Source: Nitrospiraceae bacterium
GTDB taxonomy: Bacteria; Nitrospirota; Nitrospiria; Nitrospirales; Nitrospiraceae
NCBI GenBank assembly: GCA_919902505.1
Contig: CAKKRE010000054.1
Location: 1-64,000, forward strand
DNA: 64,000 nucleotides
Reading direction: 5' to 3'
Shown: positions 37,946 through 46,153 of the stretch, piece by piece
How the letters are laid out: each line of letters begins with the position of its first letter
How positions within the stretch are numbered: the first letter of the stretch is position 1
The notes under the pieces: model-generated
Told to the model about the DNA's origin: nothing
Databases searched by the model: none
The model's input: the letters and a program-made list of their open reading frames with translations, nothing else
Translations under genes and position numbers: made by a program

Positions 37946-39310
37946 TTAACCGTTCGCGATGAGTCGTCTGATAGGGGAAATGAGCGTTTTGATGAAGTCC
38001 TTGAGTCGAGGATATTGATTGATCCAATACCGCCATGCCGTAATCGTACGCCAGCCGTGATAGCGAGCAATCGAGAGTAAATCGCCGCAAATGGATCGGC
38101 GAACGACGCCGTCCCCGACAGAGGTTCCCAATAACTGAAATCCTTGAATAGTTGAAAGATGATTCTTGGCCCGCAGTGTCGCCTCAAGAAATTCCAGTTT
38201 GAAGCGCCTGTCTGGTTCCAAGTGACACCCTTCGGCCCATTCGTTCCATGCATTAATAAAGACCCATTTGTCCTCGTTGGGACAGGCATTCACCGTCTGA
38301 TCCAATGTCTTGGCCAGCCAATGCTCATAATTATGCGGCGTTCCATTGAGCACGACTAACGCGCGTTCCCGCGAACGAGCCGTATTGTCCCAGGATGGGA
38401 ATACAGTCTTAAAGACGTTCGATTCACGGTATTGACGAGTCAAATAGGCTTGAGCAATGTCCTGGTATTCCATAGCATTGCCATAAAACTGATCGTGGAA
38501 TTCGATGCGGTCGTTGACGTTCCGACAATTAAGATTGTGTGGAGGAAACTCCACGCCACTATCAAACCCAAACTGACCGTACATTTCATTGCCATGAGTC
38601 AGCGCAGCGCAAACATGAATCTTTCCGATTCCCACCTGCTCACAATACTCTCGCCACACCTGCACCGTCCTGCAAGGATTCGGTAAATGTTGTGGGCGGT
38701 ATACGATTAGAAATGGCGCCCCATCAAGCTTGATATACCGTGGGTCCTTAAAGAATGGGGCCAGACTTTTGATAAAATTCAGGTCGTCATCCGGCAAATA
38801 CTGCTGGCTGATTAGAATTTGATGCTCAGCAGCATCCCATCGTCTTGTCCAATTTTCGTTGGCCCAACACAGACAAAACGGCATGTCACTTTCTCGATCA
38901 GCCAACATGTCGTCCAACGGCCGATTCAATAAACGTGTACCGGAGAACCAATAATAGTGATAGCAAAACCCATCAATGCCGTATTGCTTGGCGAGGCGAA
39001 TCTGATCATGCCGAGTCTCGCGCAAACGTAGATCATAAAACCCTAAATCAGTCGGCAAATGAGGTTGATAGTGCCCATCGAACAATGGCGATGCTTTCGT
39101 CACATTGGTCCATTCCGTGAACCCTTTCCCCCACCACTCATCATTCTCTGTCGTCGGGTGAAACTGGGTAAGAAAAAATGCTATTAGTCGAGGCACCCCT
39201 ACCACTCGTGCGGAGTGGGCAGGAGATTCAGACTCTGACCTAGAGTGGCCATGCACCATAACCGGAGCCGTTGTGTCGTTATCGAGAGGCATCCTCATGG
39301 CATTTTCCAT
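37946..39310 (-). CDS. WbsX-like protein (glycoside hydrolase 99-like fold)
   Basis: A 454-residue protein of the WbsX/GH99-like family found in O-antigen and capsule loci. Recognisable segments: RLIAFFLTQFHPTTENDEWW, GKGFTEWTNVTKASPLFDGH, YGIDGFCYHYYWFSGTRLLN, CWANENWTRRWD, and late FINAWNEWAEGCHLEPD. Family members are usually annotated as putative glycosyltransferases or glycosidases, with activity unproven. ATG 39310 directly abuts the methyltransferase stop, so the genes are coupled. The first 35 residues look like a non-conserved leader. Confidence 0.88.
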   Translation of the reverse strand: MENAMRMPLDNDTTAPVMVHGHSRSESESPAHSARVVGVPRLIAFFLTQFHPTTENDEWWGKGFTEWTNVTKASPLFDGHYQPHLPTDLGFYDLRLRETRHDQIRLAKQYGIDGFCYHYYWFSGTRLLNRPLDDMLADRESDMPFCLCWANENWTRRWDAAEHQILISQQYLPDDDLNFIKSLAPFFKDPRYIKLDGAPFLIVYRPQHLPNPCRTVQVWREYCEQVGIGKIHVCAALTHGNEMYGQFGFDSGVEFPPHNLNCRNVNDRIEFHDQFYGNAMEYQDIAQAYLTRQYRESNVFKTVFPSWDNTARSRERALVVLNGTPHNYEHWLAKTLDQTVNACPNEDKWVFINAWNEWAEGCHLEPDRRFKLEFLEATLRAKNHLSTIQGFQLLGTSVGDGVVRRSICGDLLSIARYHGWRTITAWRYWINQYPRLKDFIKTLISPIRRLIANG

Positions 39311-40189
39311 CTACGCCGTCACGTGTAGACTTCGCATCAATCGTCTCACCACCATGCGACTTTCCGGACTCACATGGTGGCGCACCCACCCTTTAAAACG
39401 CCTCACGCACTTCCTAAATAGTGAGGGAGGTTGAGTTGCGCCGCCGAGCGCACGAGAGCCTACAGCCAGGGAGCAAAGAGAAATTGGGACGCCATCATGC
39501 TCGTTCGGCACGGCCTTAAATACTACTTGATAGACCTCACCGAAAGGATTAGTCGCCAAGGCAGCTCTGACATTTTCAGCCATCTCGCCCCATAGATCGG
39601 CAAATTCTGTTGCTTCGGGAGCACGCAACACATACTCAGCATGAACAATCTTCAGGCCCGCCTGATCAAACAGTGCCTGCATGTTCTTGATGCCGAAAAA
39701 ACGAATGTGCGTACGATCTAATAGGCCCCAATCTCTGTACTCAAAATTTTCCGCCAGCAAACAGGCCACTATTGCAGAATGCCCCACATGCGGGAGTGAG
39801 GCAACTATACATCCATGATCGTTTAGCAACTCTTTCATTGCGCGAAGAACCGCCAATGGGTTGTACAGATGCTCCAACACATCAGCCGCTAGAACCACAT
39901 CAAACTTCCCTTCTTGCCTGATGTGTTGGGCCCAGGAAGCATCGTTTAGATCGACCTGATAAACCTTATCGCAACACATAGCGAGTTTCTTGATGGCCCT
40001 AGGGTCTACTTCAATCCCCGTTACCTTACAGCCACCGTGACCTCGAAGGATGCGGGTAATAGACCCTGGACCAGCTCCAATTTCCAGCACCTTTCTCTCT
40101 CGCCCAATCAAGCGCACAATTCTAGCGGGCGCAGTGTCGCCATCCAGATCGACGGTATATTCGTATTTGTGAGGCATATCTAACATCAA
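39311..40189 (-). CDS. Class I SAM-dependent methyltransferase
   Basis: A 292-residue protein with a clear SAM fold: motif I RKVLEIGAGPGSITRILR, acidic loop VTGIEVDPRAI, VDLNDASW and motif IV FDVVLAADVLEHLYNPLAVL, then GCIVASLPHVGHSAIV. Similar enzymes act late in O-antigen clusters. In ABC-exported chains, terminal methylation can set length and mark the chain for Wzt; that role is inference. The C-terminal 60 residues are basic and may bind membrane or partner enzymes. It overlaps the TylF-like gene by 4 bases. Confidence 0.85.
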   Translation of the reverse strand: MMLDMPHKYEYTVDLDGDTAPARIVRLIGRERKVLEIGAGPGSITRILRGHGGCKVTGIEVDPRAIKKLAMCCDKVYQVDLNDASWAQHIRQEGKFDVVLAADVLEHLYNPLAVLRAMKELLNDHGCIVASLPHVGHSAIVACLLAENFEYRDWGLLDRTHIRFFGIKNMQALFDQAGLKIVHAEYVLRAPEATEFADLWGEMAENVRAALATNPFGEVYQVVFKAVPNEHDGVPISLCSLAVGSRALGGATQPPSLFRKCVRRFKGWVRHHVSPESRMVVRRLMRSLHVTA

Positions 40190-41133
40190 GCCCCCCTATT
40201 CACCGGCCATTCTTTTCGCCCCGTTTCAGGTTCTGACTTCTGCCAATACACTCCAACTCCATCTATTTCGCCGAGGTGAGGGACAATCTTGTTCTTGGCC
40301 AAGAATTCATCTACTGCCAGCTTGCAGCCCTTCACCACATGATAATCATCGATAATGATGTATCCTCCGGTTGACACCTTCGCATAGAGGCTCTCCAGGG
40401 CAAGCATCGTTGATTCATACATGTCGCCATCCAACCTCAGTATTGCCAAGGAATTGATGTCGGCCGTCGGCAGGGTATCCTTGAACCAGCCCTTCAAAAA
40501 TATCAGCTGTCCATCAAACAGACCGTACTTCTCGAAGTTTCGCTTCACTTCCTCCATAGACACCGAAAGGTCCTTATACGTATAAAACGTATCGTGCTCG
40601 TCAGCCGGGTACCTTGCCGCATCCGGCCGCGGCAAACCCTCAAATGAGTCAGCAATCCAAACACGACGTGTCTCAATACTATATGCAAATAGGATCGCCC
40701 GCATTAGAATGCATGCGCCACCACGCCACACTCCCGTCTCAATGAAATCGCCCGGCACCTCATTCTTGATTACGTCTTCAATCAATACACGCAGATTAGT
40801 CAGACGCTTTGTTCCGATCATCGTATGTGCCTGGCTAGGCCAATCCCATCCGTGTTCCCGCAGCGTCGCATCAAATCTCTCTTGCCCCAGCACCTTCAGG
40901 GGAGGGTCTTCGTAAATCGTGCCGGTCAAGCAACTCACCATCACCGATAAATATTTATCTCGGATGCGCTGGGTCTCTAGCTTTGCCAACCTAGCCTTTC
41001 CGATCGTTGTAATGAGCGGGCATGCATCAACGATGCGCCGGGCAATGCGGCGCATTACCCGTCTCGTCTCAGCAAAACTAAATGAATCAGGCTCATTTCC
41101 GGAGCATGTTTCTTTCACAAAATTTCCCATCAT
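40186..41133 (-). CDS. TylF/MycF-type sugar O-methyltransferase
   Basis: A 315-residue SAM-dependent methyltransferase of the macrocin O-methyltransferase family. Signatures: GDFIETGVWRGGACILMRAI, RRVWIADSFEGLPRP, AILRLDGDMYESTMLALESL (metal-binding Asp residues of the MycF type) and GGYIIIDDYHVVKGCKLAVDE. The family methylates sugar hydroxyls with Mg2+. With the adjacent methyltransferase it implies at least two methylated positions. It overlaps wzt and the neighbouring methyltransferase by 4 bases each. Confidence 0.9.
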   Translation of the reverse strand: MMGNFVKETCSGNEPDSFSFAETRRVMRRIARRIVDACPLITTIGKARLAKLETQRIRDKYLSVMVSCLTGTIYEDPPLKVLGQERFDATLREHGWDWPSQAHTMIGTKRLTNLRVLIEDVIKNEVPGDFIETGVWRGGACILMRAILFAYSIETRRVWIADSFEGLPRPDAARYPADEHDTFYTYKDLSVSMEEVKRNFEKYGLFDGQLIFLKGWFKDTLPTADINSLAILRLDGDMYESTMLALESLYAKVSTGGYIIIDDYHVVKGCKLAVDEFLAKNKIVPHLGEIDGVGVYWQKSEPETGRKEWPVNRGA

Positions 41134-42521
41134 GAAGCAAGCGCCTCCTTCGTCCGAGACAGCTTACGGATCTCTATCTTCCCGAACGGAACCCCGATCA
41201 GCCCAGTCGACGTGCTAGAGGTCCGAGACTCTAATCTAAATGCATCATGGATCCACTGCAGTTGCATATGCTCCGAGGGAGTACCATCTGCGACCGCAAC
41301 GTCCGCAAAATAGACACCCTGCGGCAAGATCGGTATACGGAAGGGGAAGCAAGCAACGGCCTCCTCGCCAACATCTAAGGAGATTGGGTGGGCATTTGTC
41401 GTCAAATGCGTATTGTCTCCGAACAGAATTTGACCGAGCCTGTCTTTGATGAAAAATCCGACCACAACTCGACGAATGGCCACCGAGGCTACGAACTGAA
41501 CAATCACACACACAGCTTCACCGCCAATTACCCAGGACAATTCATGTTTGGCCTCATGGTCGAAAATGCCGGCAGTAACAATCCGAGCGCCTCCGGACCC
41601 AAATCCACGCCCCTTGCCTTGAAATGAAAATATTTCTATGTCATTGCGCAAATGGGATTGATTGATAAAATTGAGCCGCATATCGTGAAGCGGTGCCGTC
41701 AATGGTCTGGGTACAATATCAGACTGTGCGGAATGATCTGGAGAGCAGAAGGTCTCAGATCGGTGCTCGCTAGCCAAGTATTGTTCAGTCACCGTTTTCG
41801 AGGAGCCCTGTATCTGAATTTGACCATTCTCAAGCCAAATCGCCCGATGACAAAGGTTAAGTATTGCCGAGGAATCGTGACTGACGAACAATACCGTGCC
41901 ACGTTCCATGAACGTCCTCAGAAAGCGCATGCACTTCTGAACGAAAAATGCATCTCCCACCGCTAAGGCCTCATCGATGACGAGAATGTCGGCCTTCACA
42001 TGTGCCATCACGGCAAAAGCCAAGCGAACCACCATGCCACTAGAGTAGGTTTTCACCGGCTGATCGATCGAGGCCCCGATCTCGGCGAACGCCAGCATGT
42101 CATCCAGCTGCGCGTCGATGTCCGCTTGCGACAGACCGAGCAAGGACGCGTTGAGGAACACATTCTCCCGGCCACTGAATTCCGGATGGAACCCCGCGCC
42201 CAGTTCCAGCAGCGCCGCAACGCGACCGTCGATGTCGATCGTTCCGCCTGTCGGAGTCAAGGTCCCCACGATCAACTGCAACAGTGTGGACTTCCCGGAC
42301 CCGTTTCGACCGATGATGCCGAGCGTCTCCCCCTTCTTCACCTCGAAGGACACATTCTCGACAGCATGCACCTCGCGGTAGTACTGCACGGGTTCGCGTC
42401 CGAGACACTTCTGGACAGCAGGCAGGATCCACTGCTTTCCCCTGTCGCCCGGGCGAGCGTACAGCCGGTAGGTCTTGGACAAATTGTGCACGCGGATGGC
42501 CCACTCAGAGGACATCGGCAA
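41130..42521 (-). CDS. wzt: O-antigen exporter ATPase with C-terminal carbohydrate-binding domain
   Basis: A 463-residue Wzt-type ATPase. N-terminal half: Walker A GIIGRNGSGKSTLLQLIVG, signature YSSGMVVRLAFAVMAHVK, Walker B ILVIDEALAVGDAFF, His in VSHDSSAILNLCH. Residues about 300-455 are a beta-rich Wzt_C domain (GFFIKDRLGQILFGDNTH, LPQGVYFADVAVADG) that in other species binds the capped end of the O-chain. Base composition drops in the 3' two thirds: 35 of 60 G+C in the line at 42121 against 28 of 60 at 41641. This suggests that the substrate-specific part was exchanged. It overlaps wzm by 17 bases. Confidence 0.93.
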   Translation of the reverse strand: MPMSSEWAIRVHNLSKTYRLYARPGDRGKQWILPAVQKCLGREPVQYYREVHAVENVSFEVKKGETLGIIGRNGSGKSTLLQLIVGTLTPTGGTIDIDGRVAALLELGAGFHPEFSGRENVFLNASLLGLSQADIDAQLDDMLAFAEIGASIDQPVKTYSSGMVVRLAFAVMAHVKADILVIDEALAVGDAFFVQKCMRFLRTFMERGTVLFVSHDSSAILNLCHRAIWLENGQIQIQGSSKTVTEQYLASEHRSETFCSPDHSAQSDIVPRPLTAPLHDMRLNFINQSHLRNDIEIFSFQGKGRGFGSGGARIVTAGIFDHEAKHELSWVIGGEAVCVIVQFVASVAIRRVVVGFFIKDRLGQILFGDNTHLTTNAHPISLDVGEEAVACFPFRIPILPQGVYFADVAVADGTPSEHMQLQWIHDAFRLESRTSSTSTGLIGVPFGKIEIRKLSRTKEALAS

Positions 42522-43329
42522 ACGCCTTCCGTGTCTTCTGAAACCACAGCAGCCCGGCCCATGCGATCAGGTAGCTGCACACACAATAGAGGCCGATACC
42601 GACCCAGGATGGAGCCTTTCCCCAGATGAGCACATCCTGAGCTTGGGTGATGAGAAAGGTGAGCGGATTCGCATACAGCAAGACCCGATAGGAATCAGGA
42701 AATGCCGAGGCCGGATAGAACACCGGCGACAAAAACAACATCACGGTGGTGACCGGTCCACTCGCGTGACCGAGATCCCGCAGAAACACACCGGCGGAGG
42801 CGAGAAACCAGGAGATTCCAATCGTCACCAGGGCCAGCGGCAGGAGCAGGACGGGGATCAACAACATCGTCCAATGCAGCGAATGGTGGAGGACACCGTA
42901 AAAGACGATCAGCACGAGCGCACTGATGGCCGCGTGAAAGAGCGCCGCCCCGAGAGAAGTCCAGGCGAGAATTTCCAGCGGAAAGACAATCTTTTTGACG
43001 TAGTTGCTATGATTCACGATCAGGTATGGCGCGCGATGAATACTCTCAGCAAACAAGGCATGAATGATCAGCCCCGAAAACAGCAGGAGGCCGAAATCCA
43101 TAGCACTCTCGCCGTCCCGCCCCCACCGCATACCGAACGCGCCCCTGAACACAATCGTATACACGGCCAGCATGACCGTCGGATGCAGAAACGCCCATAC
43201 CACGCCCAGCAGCGACCCTCGATAGCGGCTGACGATTTCGCGCTTGGTCAATAGGCAGAGCAGGTTCCAATGCGAGGACATACTGGTAAAGACCATGAGG
43301 GGAGAGAGGCCATATTGCCGCGACGCCAT
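42505..43329 (-). CDS. wzm: O-antigen exporter permease (ABC-2 type)
   Basis: Membrane half of the polysaccharide exporter, about 274 residues from ATG 43329. It has the family N-terminal interface helix (LLTKREIVSRYRGSLLGVVW), six spans and conserved VNHSNYVKKIVFPLEIL and FLSPVFYPASAFP segments. The frame extends upstream to 43407, but that part looks non-coding. It precedes wzt in the transcript and is the first gene of the glycan locus in transcription order. Confidence 0.92.
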   Translation of the reverse strand: MASRQYGLSPLMVFTSMSSHWNLLCLLTKREIVSRYRGSLLGVVWAFLHPTVMLAVYTIVFRGAFGMRWGRDGESAMDFGLLLFSGLIIHALFAESIHRAPYLIVNHSNYVKKIVFPLEILAWTSLGAALFHAAISALVLIVFYGVLHHSLHWTMLLIPVLLLPLALVTIGISWFLASAGVFLRDLGHASGPVTTVMLFLSPVFYPASAFPDSYRVLLYANPLTFLITQAQDVLIWGKAPSWVGIGLYCVCSYLIAWAGLLWFQKTRKAFADVL

Positions 43330-43458
43330 TTCGTAGCCTTTGGTTGAGAACCCCCGCCGTCCAGCCGCCTGGCCTGAGCAGGAACGATGTGCGTGACGCC
43401 CGATCAATGATGAGACTCGCCGCTCTGCTTCGGCAGACCGATGCAGCAGGACCGTGGA

Positions 43459-44223
43459 TCAGAAATCTCGCCGTTGAAACACCAGGCAGGCACCCGTCAG
43501 CAGCACCCCCGCGTACAGCACCCCGTAGAGGGACGCGAGTATCATGTACTCCGGTGCCGCCGCAACGCCCACAGCCGCCTGGCCCTTGATATTGAGCATT
43601 TCCAGATTCGGACAGAGGTAGTACAACAGGTCGACCACTGCCTTCCCGATCCCGCCCTCACTGTTCGCCACCATCGCCCTCAGGTCCGCGGTCAAATGCC
43701 CGATGACATACAGCCCCAAGGTAAAAATGGCGCTGAGCGTCGAGGAGGTGAACGTCGAGAAAAAGAGCGCGATCGCCGTCACCACCAGAATCTCGACGAA
43801 CATCAATTGCACAGCCTGGAACAGTGAAGGCTCGATCGGGACATGGTAGAGCCAGAGAGTGAGCAGGAAGACGGCTAGCATGACGGACATGTTCACCAAA
43901 AGCGTCAACGCCAGGCCGAAATATTTTCCCAAAATGAAAAAGCTGCGGCTGATCGGCCTGGCCATGATCGTATAGATCGTGCGCCGCTCGATTTCTTTAT
44001 TGACCAAACTGATGCCGACGAACATGGCGATAATCACGCCGATCAGATTGATCGCCGCCAGGCCCATATCCGCGATCACCTTGTGATGCTCGGTAATGGA
44101 GAGGTCCGCGAGCAACACCGACAGTCCGATGAGCAATCCGGCGAACAACACTAAATTGTAGAGGATCTTATCTCTCAGGCTTTCACGGAATGCATTCACT
44201 GCGATGACCCCGATCGCACCCAT
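43459..44223 (-). CDS. ABC-2 type transporter permease (NosY-like)
   Basis: A 254-residue polytopic membrane protein. ATG 44223 is chosen because it lies 1 base after the ATPase stop and about 10 bases behind GGGAGG. It opens with AIGVIAVNAFRESLRDKILY, the amphipathic entry helix of NosY/ABC-2 permeases, and carries VNKEIERRTIYTIMARPISR, a conserved cytoplasmic loop. About six spans. With the ATPase upstream it forms an exporter whose substrate is unknown; the two genes upstream hint at envelope glycan work. Confidence 0.87.
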   Translation of the reverse strand: MGAIGVIAVNAFRESLRDKILYNLVLFAGLLIGLSVLLADLSITEHHKVIADMGLAAINLIGVIIAMFVGISLVNKEIERRTIYTIMARPISRSFFILGKYFGLALTLLVNMSVMLAVFLLTLWLYHVPIEPSLFQAVQLMFVEILVVTAIALFFSTFTSSTLSAIFTLGLYVIGHLTADLRAMVANSEGGIGKAVVDLLYYLCPNLEMLNIKGQAAVGVAAAPEYMILASLYGVLYAGVLLTGACLVFQRRDF

Positions 44224-44224
44224 A

Positions 44225-45196
44225 TCAGGACGCCCTCCCACTGATCACATGCGCCGGCACACGTGAGGCCGCCTGCGCGGCCTCATGGAAAAATAAATCT
44301 TCGAGGGAGGCCTTATGAGGCGTCACCGAAAGCAGGCGCCCCCCCTGACGACGGATCTCACCCACCAGGGTATCCACCGCATCCGGACTGGGTAGCACGA
44401 TCAAGCACTGCTGGCCCTGCTGCAGCACCCGCGTGGCGAGCGAGTGGATGAGGGTATTGCCCTCCGTCTTGATATGCTGGCACACGATCTCGACCGATTG
44501 GATATGATCTTGCCGGACCAGTTCGTCGACCCGGCCGTTGGCCACCAGCCGCCCCTTCATAACGATACCGACGCGGTCGCAGATCATTTCGACGTCGTGC
44601 AAAATATGTGTACTGAAAAAGACCGTCTTCCCCCGATCCCGCAAACTCAGAATCAGGTCACGTACCTGCTTTCTGCCGACCGGATCCAAACCGGTCATGG
44701 GTTCATCGAGAATCACCAGTTCGGGATCGTGGATGAGCGCCTGTGCGAGGCCGATGCGTTGCAGCATCCCTTTGGAGAATTTCCTCAACTGCCTCGTGCG
44801 CGCCTCGCCCAGCCCGACGAGCTGCAACAGTTCGTCCACCCGCTGAGTGGTGACGGCGCGACTCAAGCCGGCCAATTGCCCGTAAAAGCCGAGAAACTCT
44901 TCCGCGGTCAAATAGTCATAAAAATAGGGCGACTCCGGCAAAAACCCGATCCGACGGCGGGTCGCCACATCGCCAGCCGGTTCGCCCAACAGCAGCGCGC
45001 GTCCGCTGGTCGCGCGAACGAGTCCGAGAAGAATTTTTAAGGTCGTGGTTTTTCCGGCACCGTTCGGACCGAGGAAACCGAAAATTTCTCCCCGCCGGAC
45101 CGTCAGTGACAGTCCATCCAAGGCAACAAACGGCGGCCGGCCGGGCCAGCCAGACGGGTAGGATTTACTCAAATCTTCGGTGACAATATCGTCCAC
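44225..45196 (-). CDS. ABC transporter ATPase (NosF/CcmA-like)
   Basis: A 323-residue ATPase: Walker A GFLGPNGAGKTTTLKILLGL, Q-loop GFLPESPYFYDYLTAEEFL, signature LRKFSKGMLQRIGLAQALI, Walker B LVILDEPMTGLDPVGRKQ, His in FFSTHILHDVEM. The C-terminal 90 residues are an alpha/beta accessory domain. It begins 15 bases after the TPR-like gene and is followed by its permease, so four genes from 48147 to 43459 form one probable operon. Confidence 0.93.
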   Translation of the reverse strand: MDDIVTEDLSKSYPSGWPGRPPFVALDGLSLTVRRGEIFGFLGPNGAGKTTTLKILLGLVRATSGRALLLGEPAGDVATRRRIGFLPESPYFYDYLTAEEFLGFYGQLAGLSRAVTTQRVDELLQLVGLGEARTRQLRKFSKGMLQRIGLAQALIHDPELVILDEPMTGLDPVGRKQVRDLILSLRDRGKTVFFSTHILHDVEMICDRVGIVMKGRLVANGRVDELVRQDHIQSVEIVCQHIKTEGNTLIHSLATRVLQQGQQCLIVLPSPDAVDTLVGEIRRQGGRLLSVTPHKASLEDLFFHEAAQAASRVPAHVISGRAS

Positions 45197-45211
45197 GAAA
45201 CGCCTCCATCT

Positions 45212-46153
45212 TCATTCCAGCGCGGGGAGCGGATTGGCCCATGCCTGGGGCCTCACGTCGCCGGCTTTGGCCTGACAGGCCACCTTTTCATGAATGCGAA
45301 GCCGGTCACGCTTCGACGTCGCACGAATCACACCGTTGAAGGCATCGAGTTCATACGCCCCACCCAAGGGATCCACCGGCAGTTGCGGAATGATTCCGTG
45401 CAGCATCAGATCCTCAAGCTTCGCCGGAGGCTGGCCATACTTGGCTCGATAGCGGCTGATGCTCTCTTCCAGGAAACGCAGATCTTTTTCCTGAACGATT
45501 TCTTTCATACGCTGCAGAAGGGCCTCGCGCATCCGTTCGTCGGTCACGCTCCGAGCAAAGCGCTCCAAGAATTCGAGCGCCGCTGTGGGGTCCCCACTCT
45601 CCACCGTCATGCGTGCGGCCAACTGAGGCAGATAAGCCGGAGCGCCGGGGATGCTCGCCGCAATCCGAAAATATTCCCCACTCGCCACCGGATTGCAGAG
45701 CTCGTAATACGACACGTAACCGGCGAGAAACGGGAGTTGCCAGATTGACGGGTTGTGGCGAATCCCCTTGTCCAGGATCGCCAGACCTTCCTCCTGTCGC
45801 CCGACCAATACGCCAAGAAAAAGACCGGTCGCCTGATAGGGCGGAACAAACGTGGGGTCCAGGTCCGTGAGGACATCCACGGCATGGTAGGTCCAGGTAT
45901 ACCCAAGCTGGGTGTCCCGTTTTGCGCCGATGTGCTGAACCGCCTGCAGCCAGATCAGATCCGCGACGACCTGCCGATAGCCGAGCACCGCCAATTTCAG
46001 ATATTCCCCTTTCGGGAGATAGGCCAACTGCTCGGCTCGCGCAACCGCAGTCCGTTGACCATCCAGGAGATGGAGCAGCACCGAGGAGCCTGCGAGTAGA
46101 ATCAATCCCAAGGCCGCCTGAATCAGTCCCTGCTTCATGGTCGTACGCTTCAT
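45212..46153 (-). CDS. Membrane-anchored TPR-like protein of unknown function
   Basis: A 313-residue protein with one N-terminal membrane anchor (LIQAALGLILLAGSSVLLHL) and a largely helical extracytoplasmic part: KLAVLGYRQVVADLIWLQAV, PPYQATGLFLGVLVGRQEEG and LAILDKGIRHNPSIWQLPFL look like degenerate TPRs. The last 75 residues change character (YGQPPAKLEDLMLHGIIPQL, then PVDPLGGAYELDAFNGV), a PxDPxGxxY turn common in pilin-like and lipoprotein ends. It overlaps the ligase-like gene by 4 bases and precedes an ABC exporter, so it probably works with both. Family not recognised by name. Confidence 0.75.
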   Translation of the reverse strand: MKRTTMKQGLIQAALGLILLAGSSVLLHLLDGQRTAVARAEQLAYLPKGEYLKLAVLGYRQVVADLIWLQAVQHIGAKRDTQLGYTWTYHAVDVLTDLDPTFVPPYQATGLFLGVLVGRQEEGLAILDKGIRHNPSIWQLPFLAGYVSYYELCNPVASGEYFRIAASIPGAPAYLPQLAARMTVESGDPTAALEFLERFARSVTDERMREALLQRMKEIVQEKDLRFLEESISRYRAKYGQPPAKLEDLMLHGIIPQLPVDPLGGAYELDAFNGVIRATSKRDRLRIHEKVACQAKAGDVRPQAWANPLPALE

